DNA of 64,000 nucleotides from SHVO01 sp050250575 (GCA_050250575.1 JBFWOJ010000016.1:20121-84120), one strand, 5' to 3'; numbered from the stretch's first letter, positions 1 through 10,664 are shown. Notes: generated by a model not told the origin, from the letters alone. Numbers and translations: made by a program.

Positions 1-3000
1 ACCAATGCCGGCACTATTGAAATGTACAGCGCCAGCATCGGCACGTCCTTCAATATCGGCGCGACCGGCATCGTACAGGTGATCGGATCAGGCAATTCCT
101 TCGCCGGCGTAACGACGATCGCCGCGGGGGGCCTTGTCGAATTGACCGGGAACAACACGACAACGGTCCTGACGCTTGCCAACAACCTGACGAACAGCGG
201 TACCTTCCGCTTCACTTCGGTCAGCAACCCTACGCCGACCACGCTGAACTTTACGGGCCAGACTTTCAATAATCTGTCGGTGTTCGACGTTCAGCCTGGG
301 GTGGGCGGGACGCGCACGATCAGCGGCGGAACCTTCAACAATACCGGCACGATCAATGTCGTGTCCGGCAACACACTCAACATTTCCTCTGGGACGATCC
401 TGACCCATGCCGGTCCGGCGACCTACACCGGCGGCGGCTGGCTGTTCTTCCAGGACGGGGCGACCTTCCGTTTCCTCACGGCGGGTACGGTGCCCAACAC
501 CATAAACATACTGTTCGGCACGACGGGCGGCACGGGCGCTTTCTGGGACAGCACCGGTGGGGCGGCGGTCAATATCTCGGGCTTTGTCGATCTCAAGCGC
601 GGAACCATCAGCCTGCCGATGACCGTTGGCAGCGGCGGCGTTGTGCAGGCGCACGCCACGAACGACATCGCCAACTTCACGAACACATTGACGGTGGGCG
701 TTGGTGGCACGCTCGAACTCGGCGGCAACAATACGACGACAGATGTGAATTTCGCCGGACTTGTGCAGAACAGCGGAATGATCCGCCTGACGTCCAACGC
801 AAATCCGTCCAATATCACGTTCGACGCCACCGGCAGCACCTTGACGAATAACGGCGCGGGCACGGTTCTTTCTGATGCAGGCGTCGGCGGGGCGCGCTCG
901 ATCAAGGGCACGTTCAACAATTCCGGTACCCTCACTGTAAATCAGAGCCTTACGCACCAAGGCGGCAATCTGACGAACAGCGGGACGATTTTTGTCGCCG
1001 CTGGCCAGACGCTCACCATCAACGATATGCTGATACAGTCGGGCGGCACGCTGTCCGGCACAGGAACGATCTTCATCAACAACGGAGCAACGCTGCGCTC
1101 CGACACGTTCACGTCAATCGGCACCGGACTTACCGTTCAGCTCGGTACGACCTCCGGGTCCGCCGCCGATTGGACCAATACCGCGGCGGCCATCGGCAGC
1201 GTCTCCGGGACTCTGGACGTCAAGAAAGGGACCGTTGGACTCAATCTCCAGGTCCAGAGTGGCGGCAAGATCCACGCCGAGGCCACCAACGACCTCGTGA
1301 CGTTCACCGGACTGATCCAGAACATGGCCGGCGGCACCATGTTGTTCACCGGCAACAATACATTCACCGAAGTCAACTTTACGGCGAACGTCACCAACGC
1401 CGGAACTATCCGGCTGACGTCGTATTCCAACCCGACCAACATCACCTTCGACATTACCGGCGCTCAACTTAATAACCAAAGCGTGTTTGAAGTACTGGCG
1501 GGCGTTGGCGGAGTGCGCACCTTCCGCGGCGGCACGTTGTTCAATACCGGGACGATCAATATCGAGGCCACGCAAACGTTGCACCTCACGTCCGGCACGT
1601 TTCTGGTTTCCGGCGCGGGCAGCGTCTTTACCGGGACGGGCACGCTCAACATCGTCGACGGATCGACCTTCCGTTTCACGGCGCCGGGCACGGTACCGAC
1701 GGGATTCAATGTGCTATTTGGAACCACCGGCGGCGGCGGCGCGACCTGGGACGGTGGATCGGTGGCGACTGTCGCCGGCAACGTATATCTCTATCGCGGC
1801 CTCATCTCGACGCCGATCGTCATTAGCGCCGGCGGTTTGGTCAGCGCGGAGGCCACCAATAACCTCGTCACCTTCTCCGGCCCGTTGACGATCAACACCG
1901 GCGGGATCCTGCATATCGGCGGCAACAACACGGTCACTGAGATCAACGCGACCGGCACGACCGCCAATACCGGCTTGATCCGCCTGACCTCCGTATCCAA
2001 TCCGAGCAATATCACCTTCGATGTTGTCGGCGGAACGCTGAACAATGATACGGGCGGGATTATCCACGCCGAAGCCGGCGCCGGCGGCATCCGCGTCATT
2101 CGCGGTACGTTCAACAACGCTGCGACATTCACCGTCGACGAGAACACCTTCATCACCAACGGCAATCTGACCAACACCGGTACGGTCGGGATCGCCGCTG
2201 GTAAGACGCTCGACGTCGCCACGACCTTGAGCATGGGCGCGGGCAGCCTTTTGTCGGGCAACGGAACGCTGTTTATCAACGACAGCGGCACTCTCCGCTT
2301 CGACATCAACTCGACGATTCCCAATGGAATGACGCTGTTGCTGGGCACGACCGGCGGCGCCGGCGCGACCTTTGGCAATACCTCCAGCGCCACCGCGACC
2401 ATCCTCGGGACGCTTGAGCTAAAGCGTGGGAATATCAATCTTCCGCTGACCATCGGCGCCGCCGGGATCATGCGCGCCGACGCCTCGAACAATGTCTTCA
2501 ATATCAACAGCGCGGTCACGATCAACGCGACGGGCCTATTCGAGCTGACCGGCAACAACACCGTCACGGAAGTGAACGTCAATGCTGCCGTCACCAGCGC
2601 GGGAATTGTACGGCTGACGTCCTACAGCAACCCGAGCACTGTGACGCTGGATGCGTCCGCCGGCAGTTTGACGATCCAAAGCGGCGGTATCCTCGATATC
2701 AATCCCGGCGTCGGCGGAGGTCGGACGGTCAAAGGCCAGCTGAACGTTTCCGGCATCGTCGATGTCGGTACCAATGCGACCTTCGATATCGGAACGGCGA
2801 ACATCGACATTCTCACGGGAGGCACTTTCACTGTTCAGGGCAGCGCCACCGCGAGCTTAAGCGGCGCGTCCGGGCAGTTCCGCGTCAACAGCGGCGGACA
2901 ACTGACGGTGAACGGCGTCCTCAACATGAACGGCCGGGATCTCGTCAGTGACGGCACCATCAGCGGTTTCGCCAACATAAACTTCGGCGGTGGCGCCTAC

Positions 3001-6000
3001 GTCCTCATGGCGTCGCAAAATCTCGGCGGTTTTACCGTCGCCAGCGGCTCGATCCTCGCCCTCGGCGCCGGCAGCGGCGCGACCGGGACCGGCGTCTTGA
3101 CCGTCGCGGACGGCGGGACGTTCCGCATCGACGCCAATGCGACAATCGCGTCCGGTCTTACGATCAATTTCGGCACCGCCGCGGGTTCCGGCGCAACTTG
3201 GTCGAAGATCGGGGGTGCGATCGCGACCCTGAACGGCGTTGCCAATCTGAATAAAGGAACCGTCAGTGCAAATATCGATGTGCTCTCGGGCGGTTCGATT
3301 GTCGTCGCTGATTCCAACGACGTTGTGACCATCGGCAGCGGCGGCGCCAGCACCGGCATCGGCGGAGGATCGACCCTGGTCGTCCAGGACACTAACGGGA
3401 ATGCGAGCGGGACTGAACTGAATATTCAAGGCCTGTTCGCCAATTCCGGCGTGATCACCATGACCACGACGTCCGGGTCCGATACGGTAGCGCTCGATTT
3501 TAGCGGCGCGGTCCTGGCGACCAACGATGCCACGGGTTCGATCCAGATCAACGCCGGGACCGGCGGAGCCCGGCTGATTCGAAACTCGTTCACCAACAAC
3601 GGCACCGTTTCGGTCAATACCGATGCGACCTTCGTATCGGGAACGCTGACGAACTCCGGCGCCATCGTCGTCGCTTCCGCGAAGACGCTGACCATCGACA
3701 GCGGTACCTTGCGGCTGAACGCCTCCAGCGCCCTTTCGGGGCCGGGAACCATCTTCATCAACGATGGCTCGCTCCTGCGTCTTGGCGGCAATACCTCGAT
3801 CGCGTCCGGCGCGGTCGTGAATTTCGGATCGACCGGCGCCGGCACTACCCTCGACTCGTTAGGCGCCTATACCTTGGCCGTGGACGGCACGTTGAACCTG
3901 CGCAAGGGTAGCGTCACCGCGAACCTCACCATCGGCAACGGCGGCAACCTCACCGCGTTCGATTCCAACGATGTCATCACCTTCTCCGCTCCGCTGACCG
4001 TCAATGCCGGCGGGACCGTCACGGTGCGAGACACGAACGGAAACAGCACCGCGACCGAACTCAATCTGTCGACGACGACCAACGCGGGCACCATCGTTCT
4101 CGATACGACTTCGGGCACCGATACCGTGATCCTCGATATGGCATCGGCGGGTGCGACGTTGACGAACCAGAGTGGCGGCATCATCCAAGTGAACCCTGGT
4201 ACAGGCGGCGCGCGCACCATTCGCGGCGCTATCAATAACAACGGCGGCACCTTCGATATCAATGCGAACACGACCTATACCACCTATAACCTCACCAATG
4301 CGGGGATCATCGACGTCGCCGCGGGCACGACACTCACGATTTCCAGCACCAGTTTGATACACGCCGCCGGCGGAACATATGCCGGAACCGGCAACATCTT
4401 CATCGACAACGGCGCGGGGATTCAGTTCACCGGAAACGGGACGCTTCCGTCCGGGCTTACGCTGCAATTCGGAACGATTGGCGGCTCCGGCGCGACCTGG
4501 AGCTCAGGTGCAGGTACGCCCACCATCGCCGGCGTCGTCGACCTGCGGCGCGGGCAGATCGGCGCGAATGTGACGATCGCCAACGGCGGCGTTATGCAGG
4601 CGAGGGAGACGAACGACCTCATCCTGTTCAACGGCGGTACGCTGACAATCCAGACCGGCGGACTGTTGCTGCTGGAAGACACCAGCGGCAACAGCACGCC
4701 GACGGAAGTGACCTTCACGTCGAGCTCCAGCACAACCGGCACCGTCCGCCTCACGACCAGCAGCGGCACGGACACTGTTCTGCTCGATTTCGCCGGTGGA
4801 ACGCACACCATCAACTCCGGCGGCGTGTTGGTTACCGAGGTCGGCACCGGCGGAGCGCGCCACATCAAAGGCACCTGGACCAATCAAGGCACGTTCGACA
4901 TCAACGCCGATACGCTGCTGACCTCGGGCAATTTCGTCATGACCAATCAAGGAGTCATCGACGTGGCCGCCTCCAAGATCCTCGAGATCGACAACGGCGG
5001 TATGCTGGTGGCAAGCACGGGCGGCTCGTTCACGGGCAGTGGCCGGCTGTATGTCGATCACCTGTCGACCTTGCGGATCTCCGCCAACACGACGTTGCCC
5101 TCGCTGTTCACCATCCAGATGGGCGCAGTCGGCGCCGCCGACGGCACCATCGACAACAGCGGCGGCGCGCAGCTCACGGTCGCCGGAACGCTGGAGCTGC
5201 AGAAGGGCGTGCTTAGCGCGCCGACGACGGTGGCCAGCGGCGGCCTTGTCAAAGTGATGGAAGCTAACAATCAGGCGAGCATAAATGGGTCGTTCACTAT
5301 CCAAAACGGCGGCAATCTGCTGATTCAGGACACGAGCGGCAACAGCTCTCAGACGGCGCTGACAATCAACGGCGTGGGTCTGAGCAACGGAACCATTCTC
5401 CTCACCACCGCATCGGGGACCGACACGGTTCGTCTTGTCGCCTCGACGCTCGTTACGAATGCGTCGAACGGCACGATTCAAACAGCGCCGGGTACCGGCG
5501 GAGCGCGCGTGCTGCAAGGCGCGTTCAACAACGACGGCATGCTGGACATAGATACGGACACAACCTACGAAAGCGCAACGCTGCATAACACCGGGGTCCT
5601 CGATGTCGCCGCCACGAAGACATTCACCGTGGCGCCCGGCGCAATATTCCGTCACGGATCGGGCTCGTCGTACGCGGGAACTGGAACGCTGCATATCGCC
5701 GATCTCGGCACATACCGGTTCACATCGAACGGTACGGTCCCAGGCGGCTTTGTCGTGACGGTCGGAACGCTCGGCGGGGGGGGCGCCAATGTCGAGACCA
5801 CCAACAGCACAGGCCCGACGGTCTCCGGGACCATCGACTATCGCAAAGGCGTTTTCAGTGCTCCGCTCACCATCGCGAACGGCGGCATCGTACAGGTTGT
5901 CGATTCCAACTTGGGTGTCTCCTTTACGGGGGGAACCACTATCCAAACTGGTGGTTTGTTGAAGGTTCAGGACAGCGCCGGCGACAGCACGCAAACTGCC

Positions 6001-8151
6001 ACCACCGTCTCCGGCATCAGTAACGCTGGGACGATCCACTTGCTGACCACAAGCGGCAGCGATGCGGTAAAAATCAACTTCACCGGCGCGGCGTCGAATG
6101 CAGCCGGCGGTAACCTGCTGATCTCGCCGGGAACCGGCGGCGGCCGGGCGATCACGGGGAATTTCACTAACGGTGGTACGATTGATGTCGATGCATCGAC
6201 GACATTTGGCGATGGCGGCGCTTATGCGCTGACCAACCAAGGTGCTATCGACATCGCCGGCGGTGCAACCCTCGCTATCCACACCGGCGCCACCTTGTCG
6301 CAGAGCACGGGAGGCACTTACAGCGGCAGCGGTACCTTGTTCCTGTCGGATGGATCGACTTGGGATTTCGCGGCCGCGGGAACGATCCCGGCTTCGATGG
6401 TTGTGACGGTAGGCGCCGTGGGCGGCGGCTTCGGGACGACGCTCTCGGGCAGCGGTACGCCCACAATTCTCGGAACGCTCGGGTTGCAACGCGCAACCGT
6501 TTCCGCATCGATAACGGTCGGCAGCGGCGGGGTCATGCGGGTCGACGACTCCCTCGATATCGTCAATGTCAGCGGCACAACGACCGTGTCCAGCGGCGGT
6601 CTCTTCCTCGTCCAGGACAACAGCGGCAACAGCTCGAATACGGAAGTGAACGTCTCCGGTCCGACCAACGTGACGGGGACGCTGCGCCTTACGACTTCCT
6701 CGGGCGGCGACGGCGTCGTTTTCGATAACAGCGGAGCCCTCAGTATCCTCTCCGGCGGGACCTTGGACCTCGCGACCGGTACGGGCGGCACACGGACCGT
6801 GAACGGCTCGGTGAGCAATGCGGGCACCGTCTCTGTCGATCAGAATTCAACCTTCAACCTCGGGAACTTCGACTTCGTCAACCAGTCGGGCGGCAACTTC
6901 AATGTCGCACTGTTGAAGACTGTGACCTTCTCCGGCTCCGGCGCTGCGAAGTTCCACAATCAGAGCGGCGCAACCCTGACCGTCACGGGGATCATGCTCA
7001 TGGGTGGCCGTAATCTCCTCAACGACGGCACCATCGCCGGTACCGGCGTGATCACGCTCGGCGGCGGGACCTACACCAACAACGGTACCTCCTCGATCAT
7101 TCCCGGCCTGTCGCCGGGCCGTCTTGTCATCGACGGCAACGCCGTGTTCGGCCATCGCAGCACGACGCAGATTGAATTGGGCGGCCGCGCGCCCGCCAAC
7201 TACGACCTGCTGCAGGTCGCGGGCTCCTTTGTGCTGGGCGGCACACTCGATGTCGTGCCTTGGAGCGGTTTTACGCCGACGTCGGGCGACAGCTTCGAGG
7301 TTGTCACTTACGGCAGCCGCTCGGGCATGTTCCATGAGATGAGCGGCCTCGACCGTTTTGCGGGCGTCGCTCTCAATCCGGTGTTCACGGACACTTCTCT
7401 CACCCTTACGGCCAAAGCAGTCACGCATGAAGGCTCTGATGCGGCCGGTACGTTGGTGGGCGGCAGCGGCGCAGATGTCATCGTCGGCCGCGGCGGTCAT
7501 GATACGTTGCTCGGCGGCGCCGGCGATGATCTGCTGCACGGCGGAACCGGTGATGACGTTCTTGCCGGCGGGGCAGGGAACGATACCCTTATCGGCGGCG
7601 ACGGATTCGATACGGCCGATTACGCCGGCTCGGCGCCGGTGAGCGTCGACCTCGACGCTGGCCGCGCGATGGGAACCGACATAGGCGACGATCTCTTGGT
7701 TTCGATCGAAAAAGTCATTGGCTCGCTGGGCGCCGATACTCTCTCGGGCAATGTCCGCGACAACGTTTTCATCGGCGGGGGCGGTGCCGACATCCTTACC
7801 GGCAGCGAGGGCAAGGACGTGTTCGTGCTTCAGAACATCGCCGACGCGGGGGATACCATCACCGACTTCACGTCCGGTATCGATAAGATCGAGATCGACG
7901 CGGCCGCGTTCGGGTTGACCACGGAAGGCGCGGCATTTTCGACCATCACCGGGTCGTACGATGGCTCCAATGGCGGGGAGAACGCCTGCTTTGCGAACGG
8001 AAAGAGCGCGCTGATCTTCAGCGTGGCCGATCACGCGCTCTATTTCGATCCGAACGGGGCAAGCGAAGGATACACCGTGCTCGCGACGCTTCAGCCGGGC
8101 GCCGTCCTGACGGCGCCCGACGTGCGCGTGACCGAACACGCTTTCGCCTAA
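1..8151 (+). CDS. Giant repeat-rich RTX protein, type I secretion substrate (5' end outside window)
   Basis: The reading frame is open from base 1 and the first residues already fit the repeat pattern, so the N-terminus lies upstream. About 2,350 residues are Gly/Asn/Thr/Ser-rich beta-strand repeats of about 215 residues. Ten copies of a FGTTGGxGAxW-like core lie near bases 505, 1135, 1710, 2335, 3165, 3820, 4465, 5110, 5755 and 6400. A cap (about 6835-7080) and an SPG...YDLLQVAG...GGTLDV domain follow. RTX nonapeptides (GGxGxDxLxG type) lie at about 7459-7610 and 7723-7810. The end has GDTITDFTSGIDKIEI and an M10-type C-terminal motif. Such proteins are exported by type I systems and fold on binding Ca2+ outside the cell. 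Size and repeats suggest a surface adhesin or fibre, but I see no adhesive domain here. The exporter and adaptor genes lie at 10665-13793. Confidence 0.9.
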   Translation, partial: TNAGTIEMYSASIGTSFNIGATGIVQVIGSGNSFAGVTTIAAGGLVELTGNNTTTVLTLANNLTNSGTFRFTSVSNPTPTTLNFTGQTFNNLSVFDVQPGVGGTRTISGGTFNNTGTINVVSGNTLNISSGTILTHAGPATYTGGGWLFFQDGATFRFLTAGTVPNTINILFGTTGGTGAFWDSTGGAAVNISGFVDLKRGTISLPMTVGSGGVVQAHATNDIANFTNTLTVGVGGTLELGGNNTTTDVNFAGLVQNSGMIRLTSNANPSNITFDATGSTLTNNGAGTVLSDAGVGGARSIKGTFNNSGTLTVNQSLTHQGGNLTNSGTIFVAAGQTLTINDMLIQSGGTLSGTGTIFINNGATLRSDTFTSIGTGLTVQLGTTSGSAADWTNTAAAIGSVSGTLDVKKGTVGLNLQVQSGGKIHAEATNDLVTFTGLIQNMAGGTMLFTGNNTFTEVNFTANVTNAGTIRLTSYSNPTNITFDITGAQLNNQSVFEVLAGVGGVRTFRGGTLFNTGTINIEATQTLHLTSGTFLVSGAGSVFTGTGTLNIVDGSTFRFTAPGTVPTGFNVLFGTTGGGGATWDGGSVATVAGNVYLYRGLISTPIVISAGGLVSAEATNNLVTFSGPLTINTGGILHIGGNNTVTEINATGTTANTGLIRLTSVSNPSNITFDVVGGTLNNDTGGIIHAEAGAGGIRVIRGTFNNAATFTVDENTFITNGNLTNTGTVGIAAGKTLDVATTLSMGAGSLLSGNGTLFINDSGTLRFDINSTIPNGMTLLLGTTGGAGATFGNTSSATATILGTLELKRGNINLPLTIGAAGIMRADASNNVFNINSAVTINATGLFELTGNNTVTEVNVNAAVTSAGIVRLTSYSNPSTVTLDASAGSLTIQSGGILDINPGVGGGRTVKGQLNVSGIVDVGTNATFDIGTANIDILTGGTFTVQGSATASLSGASGQFRVNSGGQLTVNGVLNMNGRDLVSDGTISGFANINFGGGAYVLMASQNLGGFTVASGSILALGAGSGATGTGVLTVADGGTFRIDANATIASGLTINFGTAAGSGATWSKIGGAIATLNGVANLNKGTVSANIDVLSGGSIVVADSNDVVTIGSGGASTGIGGGSTLVVQDTNGNASGTELNIQGLFANSGVITMTTTSGSDTVALDFSGAVLATNDATGSIQINAGTGGARLIRNSFTNNGTVSVNTDATFVSGTLTNSGAIVVASAKTLTIDSGTLRLNASSALSGPGTIFINDGSLLRLGGNTSIASGAVVNFGSTGAGTTLDSLGAYTLAVDGTLNLRKGSVTANLTIGNGGNLTAFDSNDVITFSAPLTVNAGGTVTVRDTNGNSTATELNLSTTTNAGTIVLDTTSGTDTVILDMASAGATLTNQSGGIIQVNPGTGGARTIRGAINNNGGTFDINANTTYTTYNLTNAGIIDVAAGTTLTISSTSLIHAAGGTYAGTGNIFIDNGAGIQFTGNGTLPSGLTLQFGTIGGSGATWSSGAGTPTIAGVVDLRRGQIGANVTIANGGVMQARETNDLILFNGGTLTIQTGGLLLLEDTSGNSTPTEVTFTSSSSTTGTVRLTTSSGTDTVLLDFAGGTHTINSGGVLVTEVGTGGARHIKGTWTNQGTFDINADTLLTSGNFVMTNQGVIDVAASKILEIDNGGMLVASTGGSFTGSGRLYVDHLSTLRISANTTLPSLFTIQMGAVGAADGTIDNSGGAQLTVAGTLELQKGVLSAPTTVASGGLVKVMEANNQASINGSFTIQNGGNLLIQDTSGNSSQTALTINGVGLSNGTILLTTASGTDTVRLVASTLVTNASNGTIQTAPGTGGARVLQGAFNNDGMLDIDTDTTYESATLHNTGVLDVAATKTFTVAPGAIFRHGSGSSYAGTGTLHIADLGTYRFTSNGTVPGGFVVTVGTLGGGGANVETTNSTGPTVSGTIDYRKGVFSAPLTIANGGIVQVVDSNLGVSFTGGTTIQTGGLLKVQDSAGDSTQTATTVSGISNAGTIHLLTTSGSDAVKINFTGAASNAAGGNLLISPGTGGGRAITGNFTNGGTIDVDASTTFGDGGAYALTNQGAIDIAGGATLAIHTGATLSQSTGGTYSGSGTLFLSDGSTWDFAAAGTIPASMVVTVGAVGGGFGTTLSGSGTPTILGTLGLQRATVSASITVGSGGVMRVDDSLDIVNVSGTTTVSSGGLFLVQDNSGNSSNTEVNVSGPTNVTGTLRLTTSSGGDGVVFDNSGALSILSGGTLDLATGTGGTRTVNGSVSNAGTVSVDQNSTFNLGNFDFVNQSGGNFNVALLKTVTFSGSGAAKFHNQSGATLTVTGIMLMGGRNLLNDGTIAGTGVITLGGGTYTNNGTSSIIPGLSPGRLVIDGNAVFGHRSTTQIELGGRAPANYDLLQVAGSFVLGGTLDVVPWSGFTPTSGDSFEVVTYGSRSGMFHEMSGLDRFAGVALNPVFTDTSLTLTAKAVTHEGSDAAGTLVGGSGADVIVGRGGHDTLLGGAGDDLLHGGTGDDVLAGGAGNDTLIGGDGFDTADYAGSAPVSVDLDAGRAMGTDIGDDLLVSIEKVIGSLGADTLSGNVRDNVFIGGGGADILTGSEGKDVFVLQNIADAGDTITDFTSGIDKIEIDAAAFGLTTEGAAFSTITGSYDGSNGGENACFANGKSALIFSVADHALYFDPNGASEGYTVLATLQPGAVLTAPDVRVTEHAFA
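127..2750 (+). repeat. Repeat array A of the giant RTX protein (five type-A units)
   Basis: Five successive units carry the signature GGNNTxTEVN, then an RLTSxSNPSNITFD-like strand, then GVGGxRxIKGTFNN. All five share the NNT and SNP elements, which are absent from the later units. Unit length is about 190-215 residues. Boundaries are approximate because they were read by eye. Confidence 0.75.
2755..3010 (+). other. Internal cap segment between the two repeat arrays
   Basis: This segment of about 85 residues does not fit the repeat unit. It reads GQFRVNSGGQLTVNGVLNMN, then GRDLVSDGTISG, then INFGGGAY. It aligns well with the segment after the last repeat (about 6835-7080), which reads AKFHNQSGATLTVTG, then GRNLLNDGTIAG, then ITLGGGTY. 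It therefore looks like an end cap sitting inside the protein. Confidence 0.65.
3370..6830 (+). repeat. Repeat array B of the giant RTX protein (six type-B units)
   Basis: Six units replace the type-A signature with VQDTNGNSxxTELN followed by a LTTxSGTDTVxLDF-like strand and GTGGARxIxG. Spacing is regular at about 645 bases (215 residues), more even than in array A. This suggests later or more homogenised amplification. Boundaries are approximate. Confidence 0.75.
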
Positions 8152-8160
8152 GACGGCGCG

Positions 8161-10539
8161 CTACTTGCTGGTCGCGACGAATACGCCGTCCCAGTCGGCG
8201 CCGGGCGGGTTCATCCGGAACCCGGCGATGCGTTCTTCCATGACGTCGTAGAAGCCGAGCATCTCGCTCACAAGCCCGGATTGCGTCTTGACGATCGCTC
8301 GGGCCGCCTGCATGCGGCGTTCGGCTTCATCCCATTGCTGGGCGCGATAGGCCGCGAGTGCCGCATCATGCTCGCGTGCGAGCTGCGCAAACCAGCCTTG
8401 GTTTTTCATCGCGGGATCGCCGATCAGGGTGAAGATGCGCACGGCCTGCTTCTTGCCCTTGACCATTATCAGGTCAAGCTCGAGCAGAGGGTACATCGGC
8501 GAAAGCTCCGCGCTTTTTTCGCCAACGACGACCGTCACGCCGTACGACTTTGACTGACCTTCGAGGCGCGAGGCGAGGTTTACGCTGTCGCCGAGGACCG
8601 AATAGTCGAACCGCTGCTCGCTGCCCATGTTTCCGACGCAGGCAATGCCGGAATTGATACCGATGCCTACGTTGAGCACGCGGTGCTCGCGGCCTTCTTG
8701 CTTGGCCTCGGCTTCGAGCACTTTGTTGACGTCCTTGACGGCTTGGACCATGCCGAGCGCGGCTTTACAGGCGCTGGGAGCATGATCCTTTACGTCGAGC
8801 GGCGCGTTCCAGAACGCCATCACGCAATCGCCCATATATTTGTCGATAGTACCGTTGGTTGACAGGATGACGTTGGTGAGCGGGGTCAGCAGCCGGTTGA
8901 TGAGCCGCGTAAGGCCTTGGGCGTCGAAGAGCTCGGAGATCGACGTGAAGCCGCGAATGTCCGAGAACATGAAGGTCATCTCGCGATTCTCGCCGCCAAG
9001 CGTGAGCTTGCTCGGATCCTCCGCCAGGCGCTTTACCAGATCCGGCGAGAGATACTGACCAAAAGCGCTGCGTACCTGTTTGCGCTGGGCTTCCGTGCGC
9101 ATGTATCCGGCAAACGCAAGGAACGCGTAGAACAGGAAGGCTGATGCAATCGGGAAGGTCGGGTCATAGAGTTCGAGACGCGTCGCAAACGCGTTCCAGG
9201 ACCACCAGCCGTAACCGCCCGCGATCAAAGCAAAAACTGCAAAGCCCGAGGCGATGCTGACCATTGGCGTGATGATGATCATGATAAGACCGATCGCCAA
9301 GGCGGTGAGCAGTTCGACCGCGAGCGCGGTGTTCAGATATTTCAGCTGGCTGTCGAATAAAATGTTCTCGAGGATATTGGCGTGCGCTTCGACTCCCGGC
9401 ATGACGGAATTCAGGGGCGATGCGCGCAGGTCGGCGAGCAATCCCGTGGCGGACATGCCCACCAACGCAAGCTTGCCCTTCAGCGCATCAGGCGGCAGGC
9501 GGTTGTGGATCACATCCGTTGCCGAAATATAGTGTTGTGCGCGCCAGGTCTGGCTTGAACGGAAGTAGGGCCTGACTTCGCCGAAGGCATCGGTCTTGAC
9601 GACATAGGAGTCGCGGCTGCGCGGAGGTCGAATGAAAATCTGGCTGACTCCTCCCAGGGAGGCGTCGGTGGAGATGCCGATGGTGCGCCCGCGCAAATTG
9701 ACCCGCAACATCTCCAAGGTGAGAGAAGGGTAGAGCGTGTCTTCGTTGGTGACGATCATCGGGACCTGACGCACGATGCCGTCGAGCGAGCGGTCCGAGA
9801 GTGCGAACACGCCGCGGCCGGCGGCGGCTTGATCGAGCTCCGGCAGAGGGCGCAGCACGCTTGCCCCACGCGCGAGATAAGGCTTCGGATCGTCGCCAAC
9901 GACGGCAAAGGAAGTTCGCGGCGGGATACCCTGGTAGCTCAGCTTGTCGGGCACGGTCGTCTGTCCCAGCACGACCTTTCCGCTTTTTTTGATGGCGTCG
10001 GCGAGGATCGCGTCATTGGTCGGCACGCTCTTGAGCCTCTCGCGAATTTCCTCTTCGATCAGTCCCGGCGGCACCGATTCCGCGATCTTCGCGACCGAGG
10101 TCTGGTCTGGCTCGGAGAAGACGACGTCGAACCCTAGGACATTGACGCCCAGCGCCGTGGCATTAGTGACGAGATCGGCGACCGTCGTGCGTGGCCAGGG
10201 AAACTGGCCAAGCTCGTTGATGCTCTTCTGGTCGATGTCGATGATCACGACCGGACTGTTGGGCGGGGTCTCGCGCGGTTTCAGGACTTGATAGAAGTCG
10301 AAGGTGCGTGCGCGGATGATCTGGAGTCCGACCGGATCGTCGATCCGCACGAATAACAGGCCAAGCAGGACGAGGATGGTAGTCAGGCGGCCCGATTGCA
10401 TCATCGAGCTGCGGAACCAGCGGCCCCACCATTTGATGCTGAGGGCGTTGCGCCAGGGGATGTCGCGGACTTTCTCGCCTAGCCAACGGCTGTTGGCGAC
10501 CGCTCCGGAATCACCTGCAGAATGAATGTCATCGCGCAC
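8161..10539 (-). CDS. CHASE2-domain class III adenylate/guanylate cyclase
   Basis: This 792-residue membrane sensor probably makes cAMP (or cGMP) in response to an extracytoplasmic signal. Residues about 52-65 form one membrane helix. A CHASE2 sensor domain follows to about residue 370. Three helices lie near 390-475. A class III cyclase domain starts around residue 505. Both metal-binding aspartates are visible (FSDIRGFT and DKYMGDCVMAFW), as are the GINSG and DYSVLGDSVNLASRLE motifs, so the enzyme looks active. Its 3' end is 9 bases from the end of the RTX gene (convergent). It is divergent from the exporter gene at 10665, so the two may share the 10540-10664 promoter region. Substrate specificity cannot be settled by eye. 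Confidence 0.9.
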   Translation of the reverse strand: MRDDIHSAGDSGAVANSRWLGEKVRDIPWRNALSIKWWGRWFRSSMMQSGRLTTILVLLGLLFVRIDDPVGLQIIRARTFDFYQVLKPRETPPNSPVVIIDIDQKSINELGQFPWPRTTVADLVTNATALGVNVLGFDVVFSEPDQTSVAKIAESVPPGLIEEEIRERLKSVPTNDAILADAIKKSGKVVLGQTTVPDKLSYQGIPPRTSFAVVGDDPKPYLARGASVLRPLPELDQAAAGRGVFALSDRSLDGIVRQVPMIVTNEDTLYPSLTLEMLRVNLRGRTIGISTDASLGGVSQIFIRPPRSRDSYVVKTDAFGEVRPYFRSSQTWRAQHYISATDVIHNRLPPDALKGKLALVGMSATGLLADLRASPLNSVMPGVEAHANILENILFDSQLKYLNTALAVELLTALAIGLIMIIITPMVSIASGFAVFALIAGGYGWWSWNAFATRLELYDPTFPIASAFLFYAFLAFAGYMRTEAQRKQVRSAFGQYLSPDLVKRLAEDPSKLTLGGENREMTFMFSDIRGFTSISELFDAQGLTRLINRLLTPLTNVILSTNGTIDKYMGDCVMAFWNAPLDVKDHAPSACKAALGMVQAVKDVNKVLEAEAKQEGREHRVLNVGIGINSGIACVGNMGSEQRFDYSVLGDSVNLASRLEGQSKSYGVTVVVGEKSAELSPMYPLLELDLIMVKGKKQAVRIFTLIGDPAMKNQGWFAQLAREHDAALAAYRAQQWDEAERRMQAARAIVKTQSGLVSEMLGFYDVMEERIAGFRMNPPGADWDGVFVATSK

Positions 10540-10664
10540 TGGATAGCCCCCGGTCCCCTGCGCCGAAGCTTACCCCAATCCATTGCGGCCGGTCCATGAA
10601 GCGCAGGCTAAAAGGCTCATATTTAAACGAAAAAGCGGCCACAAGGTCGCGCCAATGAGGTAAA

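Noticed and set aside
4504..6489. Long minus-strand frame opposite the RTX gene
   Set aside because: It mirrors the repeats of the RTX protein, is Arg-rich and has no family motifs; a GC-rich antisense shadow.
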